From: DAOVGU01 sp030637775 [NCBI: bacterium]
Lineage (GTDB): Bacteria; Ratteibacteria; UBA8468
Assembly: GCA_030637775.1 (NCBI GenBank)
Contig: DAOWFY010000166.1
Coordinates: forward strand, 1-5,742
Direction of reading: 5' to 3'
DNA length: 5,742 bases
The notes below the pieces were generated by a model that saw nothing but the letters and a program-made list of their open reading frames with translations, was not told the DNA's origin and made no database searches. Positions 5,597-5,742 of the stretch are shown piece after piece. Each line of letters begins with the position of its first letter. Position 1 is the first letter of the stretch. Both the position numbers and the translations under genes were made by a program.

Positions 5597-5613
5597 ATCA
5601 CAGGTACTGTCAA
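5584..5613 (-). promoter_or_regulatory. Opposing minus-strand promoter, mirror image of the forward one
   Basis: On the minus strand TTGACA (5613-5608) is followed after 18 bases by TACAAT (5589-5584). The two -10 boxes form ATTGTA-T-TACAAT (5584-5596) and the two -35 regions form TTTGACAG/CTGTCAAA (5567-5574 and 5607-5614), both centred near 5590. Reverse transcripts would start near 5577 and run toward the peptidase gene. Whether RNA polymerase uses it is unknown. Confidence 0.45.
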
Positions 5614-5641
5614 AAATAAAATGAAAGAATTATGAAAGATA

Positions 5642-5665
5642 ATTGGGAGTATGTACATTCCCAAT
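5642..5665 (+). ncRNA. Leader hairpin (boxB-like position)
   Basis: ATTGGGA (5642-5648) and TCCCAAT (5659-5665) form a perfect 7-bp stem with a 10-base loop, which itself contains the palindrome ATGTACAT (5651-5658). It sits about 40 bases into the predicted transcript and 10 bases before the boxA-like element, the relative position of boxB in rRNA leaders. The octamer ATGAAAGA is repeated just upstream (5621-5628 and 5632-5639) with an 11-base period. Confidence 0.5.
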
Positions 5666-5675
5666 AGAGTAGTTT

Positions 5676-5687
5676 TGCTCTTTGAAA
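5676..5687 (+). promoter_or_regulatory. boxA-like antitermination site
   Basis: TGCTCTTTGAAA matches the rRNA boxA core (TGCTCTTTAACA in E. coli) at 10 of 12 positions and continues as ATTT, also as in E. coli. BoxA in RNA is bound by NusB-NusE and makes transcription of untranslated rRNA resistant to Rho. With a strong promoter and hairpin before it, the simplest reading is the leader of an rRNA operon whose 16S gene lies beyond 5742. No rRNA sequence is in the window, so this is inference. Confidence 0.55.
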
Positions 5688-5703
5688 ATTTAAAAAGATA
5701 GAG

Positions 5704-5742
5704 ATGGCTGAAAAGATAGACTATTGGAATTGGAACTTACCC
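5704..5742 (+). CDS. Possible start of a protein gene running off the right edge
   Basis: ATG at 5704 opens 13 codons, MAEKIDYWNWNLP, without a stop before the edge. That length has no statistical weight by itself. No clear Shine-Dalgarno precedes it (GATAGAG only), but that is also true of most genes here. It competes with the rRNA-leader reading of the same stretch; both cannot easily be right. Confidence 0.25.
   Translation, partial: MAEKIDYWNWNLP

Overview
The window looks like chromosomal DNA of an uncultured, moderately AT-rich bacterium. The evidence is tightly packed genes, sigma70-type promoters, a tandem glycine riboswitch, and a serine hydroxymethyltransferase of the variety that carries an extra segment after the YAEGYP motif. 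The phylum cannot be fixed from the sequence; a candidate-phylum bacterium is my guess only. Strong Shine-Dalgarno sequences are missing in front of nearly every gene.

Minus strand, 3249 down to 1: a glycine-sensing operon. A two-aptamer glycine riboswitch (3096-3249) runs into an intrinsic terminator (3069-3100) whose U-run stops two bases short of the glyA start codon (3066). glyA (serine hydroxymethyltransferase) overlaps by 32 bases a long open frame (1676 to the window edge) that encodes aminomethyltransferase GcvT. This frame has an extra N-terminal GcvT/YgfZ-like domain. Together the enzymes would turn glycine into serine by way of methylene-tetrahydrofolate, with the other cleavage-system proteins presumably beyond the left edge. 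The extra domain is interrupted, in frame, by about 130 bases of GC-rich palindromic sequence (about 1250-1380) that looks like a repeat-type mobile element turned into protein-coding sequence.

Minus strand, 4173 to 3287: a small operon with a near-consensus promoter (4145-4173) and a palindrome at the predicted transcription start. It encodes a nucleotidyltransferase-fold protein (4084-3512) and, 3 bases later, a 73-residue basic protein (3508-3287). The arrangement suggests a toxin-antitoxin-like pair. I see no strong promoter between this pair and the riboswitch, so the glycine operon may partly depend on read-through.

Plus strand, 4221-5470: a divergent, near-consensus promoter sits so close to the M20 metallopeptidase gene (ATG 4259) that the mRNA should be almost leaderless.

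Plus strand, 5471-5742: a strong promoter (5568-5596), almost exactly symmetric with one on the opposite strand, then a leader with a hairpin and a boxA-like sequence. This order is typical of the leader of an rRNA operon, whose 16S gene would lie past the right edge. A reading frame opening at 5704 is the competing explanation.
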